From: CAZVPF01 sp964628195
GTDB lineage: Bacteria; Planctomycetota; Phycisphaerae; Sedimentisphaerales; Anaerohalosphaeraceae
NCBI GenBank assembly: GCA_964628195.1
Contig: CAZVPF010000002.1
Coordinates: 140,401-204,400 of the forward strand
Length of the DNA: 64,000 nucleotides
Direction: 5' to 3'
Shown: positions 9,908-19,069 of the stretch, one piece after another
Position numbering within the stretch: position 1 is the first letter of the stretch
Layout of the letters: each line of letters starts with the position of its first letter
Translations under genes and position numbers: made by a program
Notes under the pieces: generated by a model
Seen by the model: only the letters and a program-made list of their open reading frames with translations
Database searches by the model: none
Told to the model about the DNA's origin: nothing

Positions 9908-11437
9908 TCACTCCCTGTTTTCATCACACTGGAAGATCTTTAGCAGTTTCTTTTTATCTTCATCCAGCCATAATGAATTAACTAGCCAGCCATATTCTCC
10001 GGTCCCTTGTTGGCCATCCTTCTCATCAGTAATGTCCAAAATGTAATCATAGTTTTCAGGAATATACTTGTCGTTGTATCGTAATCCCTCCCTGCCTGCA
10101 TACAAGGGTATCCGCAAATCTTCCGCCGCAATAATATCTTCAGGGTCCGTATTGTCTTTTATCCATTCTGCAGCTGTAAGGAAACCCTTTTTGTCGCTGC
10201 CGATAGGAAAAAGATTAACCGCTTTGCCGGCATTTGCTGCAAATCCGAGAATAACAAGAATTCCGAACCAGCACATTTTGCTGTCTTTCTTCAGACCGAA
10301 AAAATCCTTATCCTTACCACCGCTTAAAAAGCCTGCCATTTTCTCAATCCCCGCGGGAACGTAAAAAAACGTCAGAATAGCCATAGACAGGCAGTGCCTT
10401 CTGCTGATATATTGCCAATTTATATAAAGCAGGATCATCATCACCGCGTAAATCATCAGCATCAGTGAAACAATCATCTCCTTACTGGAAGAATCGCTCC
10501 TGATCTTTCGCAAGCCGCAGAACAAACCAATGCCCCATGGAATGAAAAAGTAGTAGTTCAGATTTTCCGATAATCGGCTTATAAGCTTTCCAGTTCCCCG
10601 TACTGCATCGATTCCAGTTCCTGTCCTTTGGATAGATGGAACAGTGGTTTCTTTTAAGGGTGCACTCAAGTTATCCCTGCTGATTATCAGCCTGAATTTC
10701 GAAGGTAACTTTCTTTCAGACATACATATATGGGGCCCTGCGGTTACTGTAAAACCAGCCGCTAAATATAGACTAAAAGCTAATACTTTGGCTGGGAGCA
10801 TTTTATGCTTTCTGGAAATAATTGTAGCTACAGCCCAGAAAAAACAAATTATAATTATTATACCGGATTCAGGTCGTATCAAATAACCCAAACCGCAAAA
10901 TAAACCGGATAGAAAAAATAGTCTTCTTAATCTATTTTCCATACCCAGTGCGAGAAACATAAACGACGTTGAGAAAAATAAAAGGTAAGGCCATTCTCTA
11001 AGAATATCCGCACCCATCTCCGCAGGGTAGGGCAAAGTCAGCAAAATAAGCATACCCAAAAAACTGTAACCCCTGCAGACAAAGACCCTTCCCAGCAAAT
11101 AAAGCGGAACCACGCAAAGAGTCCTGCAAACAAGCGAAGCGATCTGCCCTGACAAAATCCAGTTTCTTATGCCGAAAACGCTCAGAAGCTTAAAATGGCC
11201 CCATATTAAAAACCCATACCCCGGGTGAGGCCGGCTAAAAGCATCGAACGGCTCGGAATCGACCTGTTTCGCCGACTCTATATAATACGGCCCGTCTTTT
11301 GTTATCAAAACAGTCGTTGCGATCAGCCATGCACCGATTGTAATACTCAGACCCGCAAGGACCAGCAAATATATTAAATCAGACCGCCCGAACGAAAAAG
11401 AACTTTTTGAACCAACAGCCGAATCCTTATCTTTCAT
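9908..11437 (-). CDS. GT39/ArnT-like membrane glycosyltransferase
   Basis: The 509-residue protein has about ten hydrophobic helices. An early periplasmic loop contains TKDGPYYIESAKQVDSEP (acidic residues just after the first helix, as in dolichyl-P-mannose and ArnT-type transferases) and RPHPGYG. A C-terminal soluble tail follows. The start at 11437 is chosen because GGAGA lies 7 bases upstream; an in-frame ATG at 11494 would add 19 residues. It is convergent with the sugar transferase (3 bases between stops), so it is transcribed separately. It probably transfers a sugar from a polyprenyl carrier outside the membrane. The family is inferred from topology and loop motifs only. Confidence 0.6.
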   Translation of the reverse strand: MKDKDSAVGSKSSFSFGRSDLIYLLVLAGLSITIGAWLIATTVLITKDGPYYIESAKQVDSEPFDAFSRPHPGYGFLIWGHFKLLSVFGIRNWILSGQIASLVCRTLCVVPLYLLGRVFVCRGYSFLGMLILLTLPYPAEMGADILREWPYLLFFSTSFMFLALGMENRLRRLFFLSGLFCGLGYLIRPESGIIIIICFFWAVATIISRKHKMLPAKVLAFSLYLAAGFTVTAGPHICMSERKLPSKFRLIISRDNLSAPLKETTVPSIQRTGTGIDAVRGTGKLISRLSENLNYYFFIPWGIGLFCGLRKIRSDSSSKEMIVSLMLMIYAVMMILLYINWQYISRRHCLSMAILTFFYVPAGIEKMAGFLSGGKDKDFFGLKKDSKMCWFGILVILGFAANAGKAVNLFPIGSDKKGFLTAAEWIKDNTDPEDIIAAEDLRIPLYAGREGLRYNDKYIPENYDYILDITDEKDGQQGTGEYGWLVNSLWLDEDKKKLLKIFQCDENRE

Positions 11438-11588
11438 GTCAAATATTCTCCATATTAACCCGAGAATTCTAACTGTTACATTTGAGCATTTCAAGTTTAT
11501 TAATCTTGCTCCAAATTTGCACTTGAGTTATTGCGCATTTGAGCTTAATTATAAATTATTCGCTTTTAATTAATTAAAAGAATTTACA

Positions 11589-12089
11589 ATGGATAATCCG
11601 CAAAACATAACTGATATTGAAAAACAGGACGAGCGTTTCATGAAGGTCGCCATCGACCAGGCATTCATCGCCGAGCAAAACGGCGATGTTCCGATAGGCT
11701 GCTGCATCGTCTACAACGGCATAGTCATTGCCAAGGCATACAACCAGCGCGAGCAGTTAAACGACCCCACCGCCCACGCAGAGATAATCGCCCTCACCCA
11801 GGCCGCAGACTACCTTAAATCATGGCGGCTGCACGGCTGTACGATATACGTAACCCTCGAACCGTGCCCCATGTGCGCCGGAGCACTTGTCCTGGCAAGG
11901 CTCGACCGCCTCGTCTACGGGTGCGACGACCCGAAAACCGGGGCCGTCAAAAGCCTCTACAATATCCCCCAAGACCCCCGACTTAACCACCGCCTCGCAG
12001 TAAAATCCGCTGTCATGGCCGACACCTGTTCGGACATATTATCCAGCTTTTTTGCCCGCAAGCGAAAAACAGCCCCCAAAACCGACTGA
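11589..12089 (+). CDS. tadA: tRNA adenosine(34) deaminase TadA
   Basis: The protein is 166 residues long. It has the zinc-dependent deaminase signature HAE (H63, E65) and PCPMCAGAL (C93, C96), with the conserved GDVPIGCCIV and NDPTAHAEI around it. The enzyme converts A34 to inosine in tRNA-Arg(ACG), allowing one tRNA to read several codons. A tRNA gene follows directly. The adjacent AT-rich polysaccharide cluster ends before this gene, and composition shifts back toward GC here. Confidence 0.92.
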   Translation: MDNPQNITDIEKQDERFMKVAIDQAFIAEQNGDVPIGCCIVYNGIVIAKAYNQREQLNDPTAHAEIIALTQAADYLKSWRLHGCTIYVTLEPCPMCAGALVLARLDRLVYGCDDPKTGAVKSLYNIPQDPRLNHRLAVKSAVMADTCSDILSSFFARKRKTAPKTD

Positions 12090-12176
12090 CCACCATTTAC
12101 ATTTAGTATGAATTTTTATGAAAAATTTCTTGAATTGTTACCCCGACAACGATAAATTAAAAGTTTCGATTTTTTC

Positions 12177-12249
12177 GGGTGATTAGCTCAGCCGGTAGAG
12201 CAGCGGATTCTTAATCCGGAGGTCACAGGTTCGAATCCTGTATCACCCA
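12177..12249 (+). tRNA. tRNA-Lys(CTT)
   Basis: The 73-base cloverleaf has a 7-bp acceptor stem (GGGTGAT with ATCACCC), D stem GCTC/GAGC, anticodon loop TTCTTAA with CTT at positions 34-36, T arm ACAGG TTCGAAT CCTGT and discriminator A. The CCA end is not encoded. The outermost anticodon-stem pair (27-43) is G-G, a mismatch; the other four pairs are intact. It reads AAG codons. Confidence 0.95.
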
Positions 12250-12550
12250 TTCTGTGCCTTTTTACCTGTTCCCAAAAATCCATGCAAGTCTCAGGTAAAC
12301 CCTTTTGATGTAAGAACTTACAGTTTTCTTCCGCTTCGCGAATTCTTGCAGCCGCTTACAGGTCTCTTATCACCCGAGTGCACCCGTCCTAACATCATTA
12401 TAATGTGATCATCTTCCAGTCCAAACAGGCTTGAATTCGTTTGTTTCCTGTTCAACACGTTCTTATTAAATAAATTTGTCTTGCTTTAACCGGTTTGAGC
12501 AGTAAAATAATATAACGTGTACGATATATTATAATTAAGGTGAATGCTTT
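12250..12550. other. intergenic region before the MarR-MttB operon
   Basis: These 301 bases hold no convincing gene. The right end has an imperfect palindrome that overlaps the likely promoter of the MarR gene (annotated separately). A shorter palindrome with core CATTATAATG lies near 12396-12411. No clear terminator follows the tRNA. Confidence 0.6.
12507..12532. promoter_or_regulatory. candidate MarR operator, 26-bp inverted repeat
   Basis: The central 20 bases read ATATAACGTGTACGATATAT, which matches its own reverse complement at 16 of 20 positions; the match extends three more bases on each side. It lies 18 bases before the MarR start codon and overlaps possible -10 elements (TACGAT at 12520, TATAAT at 12530); TTGAGC at 12495 could be a -35 with a long spacer. 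MarR-family dimers bind palindromes of this size, so autoregulation of the operon is the natural inference. Confidence 0.55.
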
Positions 12551-13108
12551 ATGAAAGGATCAACGCCTACAAGTGCTGTGTTCGTCGCTTTAAGACGGAT
12601 AATAAGGGCAATCGATTTGCGGTCCAGGTTTCTGGTCAACAAATTCGGCATTACGGGTCCGCAAATAGCTATTATGAACGAGCTGTCAGCTCACGGCGGA
12701 ATATCAATTTGCGACCTGAAAAGAAAAGTCCACCTCAGCCAGGCAACTGTAACCGGCATAATCGACAGGCTCGAAAAGAAGGGCTTTGTCGAGAGACGCC
12801 AATGTAGCAAGGATAAAAGACGCGTCGAAATATGGCTTACAGAACAGGGCACCGAGGTCTTAAACGAGGCTCCGCCGCTGCTTCAGGAAGAGTTTACGGA
12901 GCAGTTTCTGCGGCTCGAAGACTGGGAACAGACCCAGATATTGTCTTCCCTGCAGCGGGTCGTTTCAATGATGGAAGCACGCGACATCGAAGCAACCCCT
13001 ATGCTCGCTACCGGCCCGATCTCGGCGACATTTGAAAATACAAAAGAATTTCTTCAAGAAAACTCTAACAATAACCTTAAAGGAGTATCCACAAACAATG
13101 TCAATTAA
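12551..13108 (+). CDS. MarR-family transcriptional regulator
   Basis: This 185-residue winged-helix protein has the recognition helix in HLSQATVTGIIDRLEKKGFVER (about 61-82) followed by the wing RQCSKDKRRVEIWLTEQG, the typical MarR DR-type wing. The C-terminal 45 residues are a polar extension beyond the usual MarR length. A ribosome site AAGGTG precedes the ATG. The last 11 bases overlap the first MttB gene, so regulator and enzyme are coupled. A palindrome just upstream is a probable operator. The ligand is unknown, plausibly the substrate of the operon. Confidence 0.85.
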   Translation: MKGSTPTSAVFVALRRIIRAIDLRSRFLVNKFGITGPQIAIMNELSAHGGISICDLKRKVHLSQATVTGIIDRLEKKGFVERRQCSKDKRRVEIWLTEQGTEVLNEAPPLLQEEFTEQFLRLEDWEQTQILSSLQRVVSMMEARDIEATPMLATGPISATFENTKEFLQENSNNNLKGVSTNNVN

Positions 13109-14567
13109 AACAGCATCAGTTAATGAAAAAGTGGGTTTTCAGTCGTCTCTTTATCAGCCGTTAGACGAAACTGCCCTGCAAAAAACAGCGGCTTCAGCTT
13201 TCGAGGTCCTCGAAAAATCCGGCGTCGCCGTTTATTCCGATACCGCTTTTGAGGCCTTTAAAAAAGCCGGGGCAATTGTCGATACCCGGACAAGAACAGT
13301 CAAGCTGCCCAAAAGCCTGGTTGAAGATTCGATCGACTCTAACCCTTCTTCAATTACATTGTATTCAAGGGACAGAAAGACAGATATTCATCTTGAAAAA
13401 AACAGGGTCCACTACGGAACAGGCGGAACCGCAATATATGTTATTGACCCCGACACCAGACAGCGAAGGCAGTCTACAAACAAAGATGTCGCTCTTAATG
13501 CCCGCCTGGTTGAAGACCTTGAAAATATCCATTTATTTACTATCAATGTCTTCCCCAATGACATACAGGATAATAACTCGATAGACATAAATCGCTTTTT
13601 CCATGCCCTTGACAATACCCAGAAACATATAATGGGCGGAATATACTCGCTTCAGGGCTGTAAACAGGTCATCGAAATGGCCGAGATGATCGCAGGTGGA
13701 GAGGAAGCCCTCAGGAAAGAACCCTTTGTCTCGTTTATCACCCTGCTTATAAGTCCCTTCAAGATCGACGACCACTACGGCGAAATGACATGCCACATTG
13801 CCGAGAAAGGGTTGCCCGTTGTTGTGCCCACTGAGCCTATCTGCGGAACGACCTCGCCGATAACCCTTGCAGGAAACGTCCTTACCCACATCGCTGAAAC
13901 ACTTGCAGGCATTGCTCTTGTTCAATGTGTCAACAAAGGCGCGCCCGGTATATGTGGAAGCGTAGGTTCAATTACCGACCTTAGAACAATGAACCACCTC
14001 GGCGGAGCAATAGAACGGGCAATGATCAACTCAGCCGTCGCCCAGCTTGCACAGCATTTCAGTATTCCATTGTACTCCACCGCAGGAACCACCGATTCCA
14101 AGAACCTGGATATGCAAAGCGCCTATGAAAGCGGAATGTCAAACCTGCTTGTCGCGATGTCGGGCGCCAACTACATCCACGACTCAGCAGGTCTGATGGA
14201 ATCCGATCTCACCGTTTCCTACGAAAAACTTGTAGTCGATAATGAAATTCTCGGCATGTGCCAGAGAGTCCTAAAGGGCATAGAGGTAAACGACGAAACC
14301 CTCGGCCTTGACATGATGGTAAACAAGGGCCCTGCAAAGGATTACCTTGCAGAAGAGCATACAATTAAATATATGCACGACGAATTCTTCATGCCCGACC
14401 TTGCCAACAGGGACAAGCGTGAAGGCTGCGGCGAAAAAGACGACGCTCTCGGAAGGGCAAAACAGTTCGTTGACCGGGTAAGATCCGCCGCACCCCAGGG
14501 CTGCATTGACAGCGGCATAAGGGAAAAAATATTGAAAAAGTTTGCCAATATTCAAAAAGCCGACTGA
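13098..14567 (+). CDS. MttB/MtgB-family (trimethylamine methyltransferase-like) protein, non-pyrrolysine
   Basis: The 489-residue product belongs to the MTTB family of corrinoid-dependent methyltransferases (COG5598). It has N-terminal FEVLEKSGVAVYSDTAFEAFKKAGA, then YGTGGTAIYVID, the central LLISPFKIDDHYGEMTCHIAEKGLPVV stretch, and the TLAGNVLTHIAETLAGI and PLYSTAGTTDSK motifs. The reading frame has no internal TAG, so it lacks pyrrolysine and resembles glycine-betaine-type MttB homologues rather than true trimethylamine methyltransferase. The ATG at 13098 follows AAAGGAGT at 13079-13086; an upstream in-frame start at 13032 would lie deep inside the MarR gene. No corrinoid partner is encoded nearby. 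The substrate is presumably a quaternary amine. Confidence 0.8.
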   Translation: MSIKTASVNEKVGFQSSLYQPLDETALQKTAASAFEVLEKSGVAVYSDTAFEAFKKAGAIVDTRTRTVKLPKSLVEDSIDSNPSSITLYSRDRKTDIHLEKNRVHYGTGGTAIYVIDPDTRQRRQSTNKDVALNARLVEDLENIHLFTINVFPNDIQDNNSIDINRFFHALDNTQKHIMGGIYSLQGCKQVIEMAEMIAGGEEALRKEPFVSFITLLISPFKIDDHYGEMTCHIAEKGLPVVVPTEPICGTTSPITLAGNVLTHIAETLAGIALVQCVNKGAPGICGSVGSITDLRTMNHLGGAIERAMINSAVAQLAQHFSIPLYSTAGTTDSKNLDMQSAYESGMSNLLVAMSGANYIHDSAGLMESDLTVSYEKLVVDNEILGMCQRVLKGIEVNDETLGLDMMVNKGPAKDYLAEEHTIKYMHDEFFMPDLANRDKREGCGEKDDALGRAKQFVDRVRSAAPQGCIDSGIREKILKKFANIQKAD

Positions 14568-14613
14568 CACAACTTTTCCCAAAACGAACCTGAAAACTAA
14601 AACGGAGAACAAA

Positions 14614-16113
14614 ATGAGTTTGACAATAACTGAAGACAAAACCAACCAGAGACAGGGTATGCTCGTAAAACCCCAATGCAGGCTTTCCGACGGGCAGGTA
14701 GCCGCCATAGATGAAACTTCGCGAAAACTTCTCGTAGACCCCGGCCTTTTGTGCTATAACAAACGTGCCGCCGAAATATTCAAACAAGCCGGCGCCGAAG
14801 TAACACCCGAAGCAGAATACGTCCATGTAAAATTAACCGACGAATTGATCGACAAGGCGCTCGCTTCGGCACCCTCGACGGTCGTGCTCGGAGGCAGGGG
14901 CGAAGAAAACCGCCTTATACTCGACGCCGACGAACCGCGGGTAAGATTCGGCAGCGGCTCGGAAACCAACGTCTGGCTCGACGTGAACTTCGACACCGGC
15001 AAAGCGGTATTCGACCGTCAGCCCGGTTCGATAGAAAAACTCAAGAAAGCGGCCCATCTTTGCGACAACCTTGAACATCTCGACTTCTTCATCCGCTGCG
15101 TAAACATCCAGGACCAGGGCGTTACCGCCGAAAACAAGGACGTCAACAAGTTCCTCGCCAGCCTCAACAACATAACTCGCCACGTTCAGGCCGGCCTTAC
15201 CGACATCAACGCGCTCGATGACCTTGTAACGCTCGGTAAAATAATCGCAGGCGGCCCGGAAAGTTTCACCGCAGCCCCGCCGATATCGTTCATAACATGC
15301 GTAATAAAAAGCCCGCTCCAGGTCGTGGACGACACCGCCGAGAAACTTATCGAAATAAGCAAACGCGGCCTGCCCGTGGTTATTTCAAGCTGTCCGATGG
15401 GCGGGGCGACCGGACCCTTCGACGAGTTCGGCATGGTCGCGCTAATAAACGCAGAGCTGCTCGCCGGCGTCATCCTGACCCAGCTGGTCAACCCCGGCAC
15501 ACCAGTAATCTACGGCGCTGTGCCCGTAAGAACCCGCCTCGACAACCTGAACGACATGTACGGAGCCCCGGAGTTCGTTCACTACAACGTTGACTGCGCA
15601 CAGATGGCACGACATTACCACCTACCTTGCTACTCAACTTCAGGTGTCGCCGACACCAGCACCCCGGGCATACAGTCAACCGTCGAAAAGCTTATGACTT
15701 ACTTAACAGTGCCCCGCGCTGGCGCACAATACATTCACTACGCATTCGGACTGCTCGAAAGAACAAATGTCTTCTGTCCCGAACAGGCCATAATGGACAA
15801 CGCTCACATCGGCATCGCCAAGCGAATAATGGCAGAGCCCGACATTGACGAAAACAGCAGTGAGAATCTCATCAACATGGTTAAAGACGTCATGGACTCC
15901 GACCACAAAACGTTCATATACAACCTGCCCATACCAACACGCGACGACGTTTACACATATTATCCGCTCGAGGACAAGGAAAACGGGGCGCTGTTCGCGG
16001 CACATAAAAAATACAAAGAACTGCTCGACCAGCCGCGAAACACACTTGACGACTCGACACTCGAAGAGATAAAGAATAACGTCCCCAACATACTGGATGA
16101 TACTGTTAAATAA
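14614..16113 (+). CDS. second MttB-family protein, non-pyrrolysine
   Basis: This 499-residue paralogue of the preceding gene has RKLLVDPGLLCYNKRAAEIFKQAGAEV, VRFGSGSETNVW, CVIKSPLQVVDDTAEKLIEISKRGLPVVIS and HLPCYSTSGVADTS, matching the same blocks in the first copy. The frame contains no TAG. ATG 14614 follows CGGAGA. The two copies are clearly diverged, so they may form a heteromer or act on different substrates or steps. It lies 46 bases after copy one and 19 bases before the SAM methyltransferase. The protein may demethylate a betaine-like compound, but no methyl-accepting corrinoid protein is in the cluster. Confidence 0.8.
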   Translation: MSLTITEDKTNQRQGMLVKPQCRLSDGQVAAIDETSRKLLVDPGLLCYNKRAAEIFKQAGAEVTPEAEYVHVKLTDELIDKALASAPSTVVLGGRGEENRLILDADEPRVRFGSGSETNVWLDVNFDTGKAVFDRQPGSIEKLKKAAHLCDNLEHLDFFIRCVNIQDQGVTAENKDVNKFLASLNNITRHVQAGLTDINALDDLVTLGKIIAGGPESFTAAPPISFITCVIKSPLQVVDDTAEKLIEISKRGLPVVISSCPMGGATGPFDEFGMVALINAELLAGVILTQLVNPGTPVIYGAVPVRTRLDNLNDMYGAPEFVHYNVDCAQMARHYHLPCYSTSGVADTSTPGIQSTVEKLMTYLTVPRAGAQYIHYAFGLLERTNVFCPEQAIMDNAHIGIAKRIMAEPDIDENSSENLINMVKDVMDSDHKTFIYNLPIPTRDDVYTYYPLEDKENGALFAAHKKYKELLDQPRNTLDDSTLEEIKNNVPNILDDTVK

Positions 16114-16132
16114 ATAAAGAACGGAGCAAGCA

Positions 16133-17425
16133 ATGTCAGAACAACTATCGAATGACAAAACACAGCAGGCCTACGCCGAAGCCGTCAGCAGCGGACTCTA
16201 TGCAAAAAAAAGCGGCCTGATCGGAAAATACGATAACGTCCGTAAGTACTGGGAAGACGAAATAACCCGTCACCATATTTACCCGAACCTGAAAAAACTC
16301 ATCCAGCGATGCCAGACAGAACCGCGCAGGCTTCGTATTATGGACCTCGGATGCGGAAGTGCCGACGGCCTTGAAATGCTCATGGGCATCCGGGACCGCG
16401 ATGCCGACCTGAGACAGGACGAAGTAGAGCTGCTCGGCTCCGACCTTCTGGGCCATTACAAAGGCGTGGATATAAGCGATGAACTTCTCGCCCAGGGCAG
16501 CGGTATATACGGCCACAACCCCAAGATAACCTTCCAGAACGCCGACTTCACAAAGGGACTGCCCCTCGAAAAAGACGAAGACCCCTACGACCTTTACTTC
16601 ACCTCGTACGGTTCCTCGTCGCATCATAACAACCTCAAGACGCTCGTCAAGCTCCTCGCCGATATCGCCAAACGTACGAAAGCATACTCGATCATCGTTT
16701 GCGACTGGCTTGGCAGGTATTCATACGAATGGCAGAGCCTCTGGACAAACGACCTCTCAAAAAACTGCAACATGGATTACGTTGTTTCATATATATACGA
16801 CAAGGAAGAACGCGAGCAGAAACGCGACGAACTCCAGCATATCCGCCTTAGGTTGATGTGCAGGCAGGAAGCCGAGAATGTCATAAAAAAAGCAAGCGAA
16901 GAAGCCGGTATCAAAATTAACCCCGTAGACTTCTTCGACCGCTCAATCTTCACCGGCAGGCACATGGACACCGGGGAGTACAACATCCACGCCCAGCCGA
17001 TCCGTTATGCGGTTAACTCCCTGCACGAACCCAACACGCGAACCGACCTTGGAACACTGATACTTGACTATGTTCCCAAAAAAGGCTTTGACACGCTGAA
17101 CAAACATTTCGACTACCTCCAGTGCTGCTGGAACGCCCTCGTTCGTTACACAGAATCGCTTATCCATGCTTATGACGAAAAGCAGGGACGCTTCACTTCG
17201 GACCTGCCGCAAATTTCCGGTTCATACCCCCAGCACCTGCGTATCATGCTCGAACGAATGAAAATGGTCGTCGAAGGTGTCGGCTGGCTCAAGACAGGCC
17301 TGCCCCGTGAAAACATAATCGAACCGCAGCTCGCTTATTCGCTGCGTTACCTGATTATCAACCTCCAGCAGGGCCTCGGTTGCGCACACGGTTTCGGCGC
17401 GGTGCTCGAAGTGGACAAAACCTGA
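16133..17425 (+). CDS. SAM-dependent methyltransferase, substrate unknown
   Basis: The 430-residue protein has a clear class I SAM site IMDLGCGSADG (about 69-79), an acidic YKGVDISDELL strand (motif II) and FQNADFTKGLPL. The C-terminal 200 residues do not match a family I can name and include a QCC/LQCCWNALVRYTESL helix. It is much longer than ordinary small-molecule methyltransferases. A GGAG site precedes it. Between the MttB pair and a quaternary-amine transporter, it could make an N-methylated compound or move methyl groups from the same substrate; both are inference. Confidence 0.7.
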   Translation: MSEQLSNDKTQQAYAEAVSSGLYAKKSGLIGKYDNVRKYWEDEITRHHIYPNLKKLIQRCQTEPRRLRIMDLGCGSADGLEMLMGIRDRDADLRQDEVELLGSDLLGHYKGVDISDELLAQGSGIYGHNPKITFQNADFTKGLPLEKDEDPYDLYFTSYGSSSHHNNLKTLVKLLADIAKRTKAYSIIVCDWLGRYSYEWQSLWTNDLSKNCNMDYVVSYIYDKEEREQKRDELQHIRLRLMCRQEAENVIKKASEEAGIKINPVDFFDRSIFTGRHMDTGEYNIHAQPIRYAVNSLHEPNTRTDLGTLILDYVPKKGFDTLNKHFDYLQCCWNALVRYTESLIHAYDEKQGRFTSDLPQISGSYPQHLRIMLERMKMVVEGVGWLKTGLPRENIIEPQLAYSLRYLIINLQQGLGCAHGFGAVLEVDKT

Positions 17426-17434
17426 CCGGTCAAA

Positions 17435-18391
17435 ATGATTAAGTTTGAGAACGTTTCAAAAAAGTTCCCCGGCGGCGTTACCGCTGTCGACGACCTCACC
17501 CTCGAAGTCAAACAGGGCGAAACCCTCGTTCTGCTCGGAACAAGCGGAAGCGGAAAAACCACCACCATGAAAATGGTCAACCGCCTTATAGAGCCTACTT
17601 CCGGCACTATCCTGATCGACGGAAGCGACATAATGTCTCAAAACGTTATCGAACTGCGAAGGAGCATCGGCTATGCTATCCAGCACATAGGCCTGTTCCC
17701 GCACATGACCGTCGCCGAGAACATCGCCGTTGTGCCCGCCTTGTTAAGCTGGACCGACAGCAAAATTTCACAAACAATAGACGAGCTTCTCAACATGGTC
17801 GGTCTCGAACCAGAAAGTTTCCGCGACCGTTTCCCCACACAGCTCAGCGGCGGACAGAAACAGCGGATCGGCGTCGCCCGCGCACTCGCTGCCGACCCGC
17901 CCATCGTGCTGATGGACGAACCGTTCGGAGCCCTGGACCCGATAACCCGCGAGCAGCTTCAGGATGAATTTCTCGAACTCGAATCCGAAATAAAAAAGAC
18001 CATTATTTTCGTAACGCACGACATATTCGAAGCCGTCAAAATGGGCGACCGTGTCGCGCTGCTCGACGAAGGCAAAATCCAGCAGCTTGACGAACCGGCC
18101 AAACTGGTCGACAACCCCGCAAACGAATTTGTCGAAAACTTCCTCGGACAAAGCAGGTTCCAGCTTTACCTGATGACAAAAAGCATCCGGCCGATAGTAA
18201 CTTCTTCAGATAGGCAAATGGTGCACGAAAAGAACACAAATCACCTTCACATAAAAAACAATTACATTCAGGCTCTTGATATGTTCAAACGCTCTTCAAC
18301 TGAACAGCTTGCTGTTTTTGACGGACAGAAATTCGCCGGACTGCTTGAAAAGAAAAAACTGTTCGCCGCAATGTCGGAGATAATCAGCTAA
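17435..18391 (+). CDS. glycine betaine/osmoprotectant ABC transporter ATP-binding protein (OpuCA-like)
   Basis: The 318-residue ATPase has Walker A GTSGSGKTT (about 35-43), the LSGGQKQRIGVARAL signature, Walker B IVLMDEPFGALDP and the switch FVTHD. The sequence AIQHIGLFPHMTVAENI is typical of the OpuC/ProV branch. The C-terminal tail of about 80 residues is shorter than the tandem CBS module of full OpuCA and may be one degenerate CBS-like unit. It starts 9 bases after the methyltransferase. It energises import of a quaternary amine or related solute with the two genes that follow. Confidence 0.88.
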   Translation: MIKFENVSKKFPGGVTAVDDLTLEVKQGETLVLLGTSGSGKTTTMKMVNRLIEPTSGTILIDGSDIMSQNVIELRRSIGYAIQHIGLFPHMTVAENIAVVPALLSWTDSKISQTIDELLNMVGLEPESFRDRFPTQLSGGQKQRIGVARALAADPPIVLMDEPFGALDPITREQLQDEFLELESEIKKTIIFVTHDIFEAVKMGDRVALLDEGKIQQLDEPAKLVDNPANEFVENFLGQSRFQLYLMTKSIRPIVTSSDRQMVHEKNTNHLHIKNNYIQALDMFKRSSTEQLAVFDGQKFAGLLEKKKLFAAMSEIIS

Positions 18392-18403
18392 AAGAAAAAG
18401 AAA

Positions 18404-19063
18404 ATGGAACCTTTAAAAACATTTTACGAAAAACTCGGACCGGAAATATTCGCCAGGGCAAACGAACACTTATACCTCGTCTTCCTGTCGATAACCGCCG
18501 CTATTGCGATTGCTCTGCCACTCGGCATCTGTCTCGCCAAAAGCAGGTTCAAAACTTTCGTCTCGGTCGTCATGGGCTTTGCCGGCGTCATCCAGACCAT
18601 CCCGAGCCTCGCACTTATCTCTTTCATCGTCGTAATATTCGCACTCGTCGCACTTCCAACTATCGGCGTTGTTCCCGCAATAGTCGCCCTTGTTCTCTAC
18701 GCCTTGCTGCCGATTCTCCGCAACACCTACACCGGCATCAGGCAGGTTGACCCCTCCGTCATAGAAGTCGCCCGCGGAATGGGAATGAAATCCCGTCAGA
18801 TACTCATGCAGATCGAACTTCCCCTTTCGCTTCCATTCATAATGGCCGGCATCCGCATCGCCGCCGTATGGACAATCGGCGTGGCGACCCTGTGCGGCCT
18901 TATCGGGGCAGGCGGGCTCGGCGACCTGATCATCAAAGGCCTGAGAAGCATCCAGCTTGACTATCTCCTCGCAGGAACTATCCCAGCTGCGCTGCTTGCA
19001 GTCGCTTTCGACTGGCTGCTCTCAATGATTGAAAAATGGCTCACACCGGAAGGATTGAAATAA
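18404..19063 (+). CDS. osmoprotectant ABC transporter permease (OpuCB-like)
   Basis: The 219-residue membrane protein has about five to six helices and the BPD transporter EAA loop: VIEVARGMGMKSRQILMQIELPLSLPFIMAGI, contacting the ATPase. GVATLCGLIGAGGLGDLI, found in OpuCB/YehW/ProW-type permeases, follows. It is translated 12 bases after the ATPase. A single permease gene suggests a homodimeric channel. Confidence 0.88.
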   Translation: MEPLKTFYEKLGPEIFARANEHLYLVFLSITAAIAIALPLGICLAKSRFKTFVSVVMGFAGVIQTIPSLALISFIVVIFALVALPTIGVVPAIVALVLYALLPILRNTYTGIRQVDPSVIEVARGMGMKSRQILMQIELPLSLPFIMAGIRIAAVWTIGVATLCGLIGAGGLGDLIIKGLRSIQLDYLLAGTIPAALLAVAFDWLLSMIEKWLTPEGLK

Positions 19064-19069
19064 CCGACC

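Noticed and set aside
13098..16113. Possibility that the MttB-like genes are true trimethylamine methyltransferases using pyrrolysine
   Set aside because: Neither frame contains an in-frame TAG codon, and no pyl genes are present in the window.
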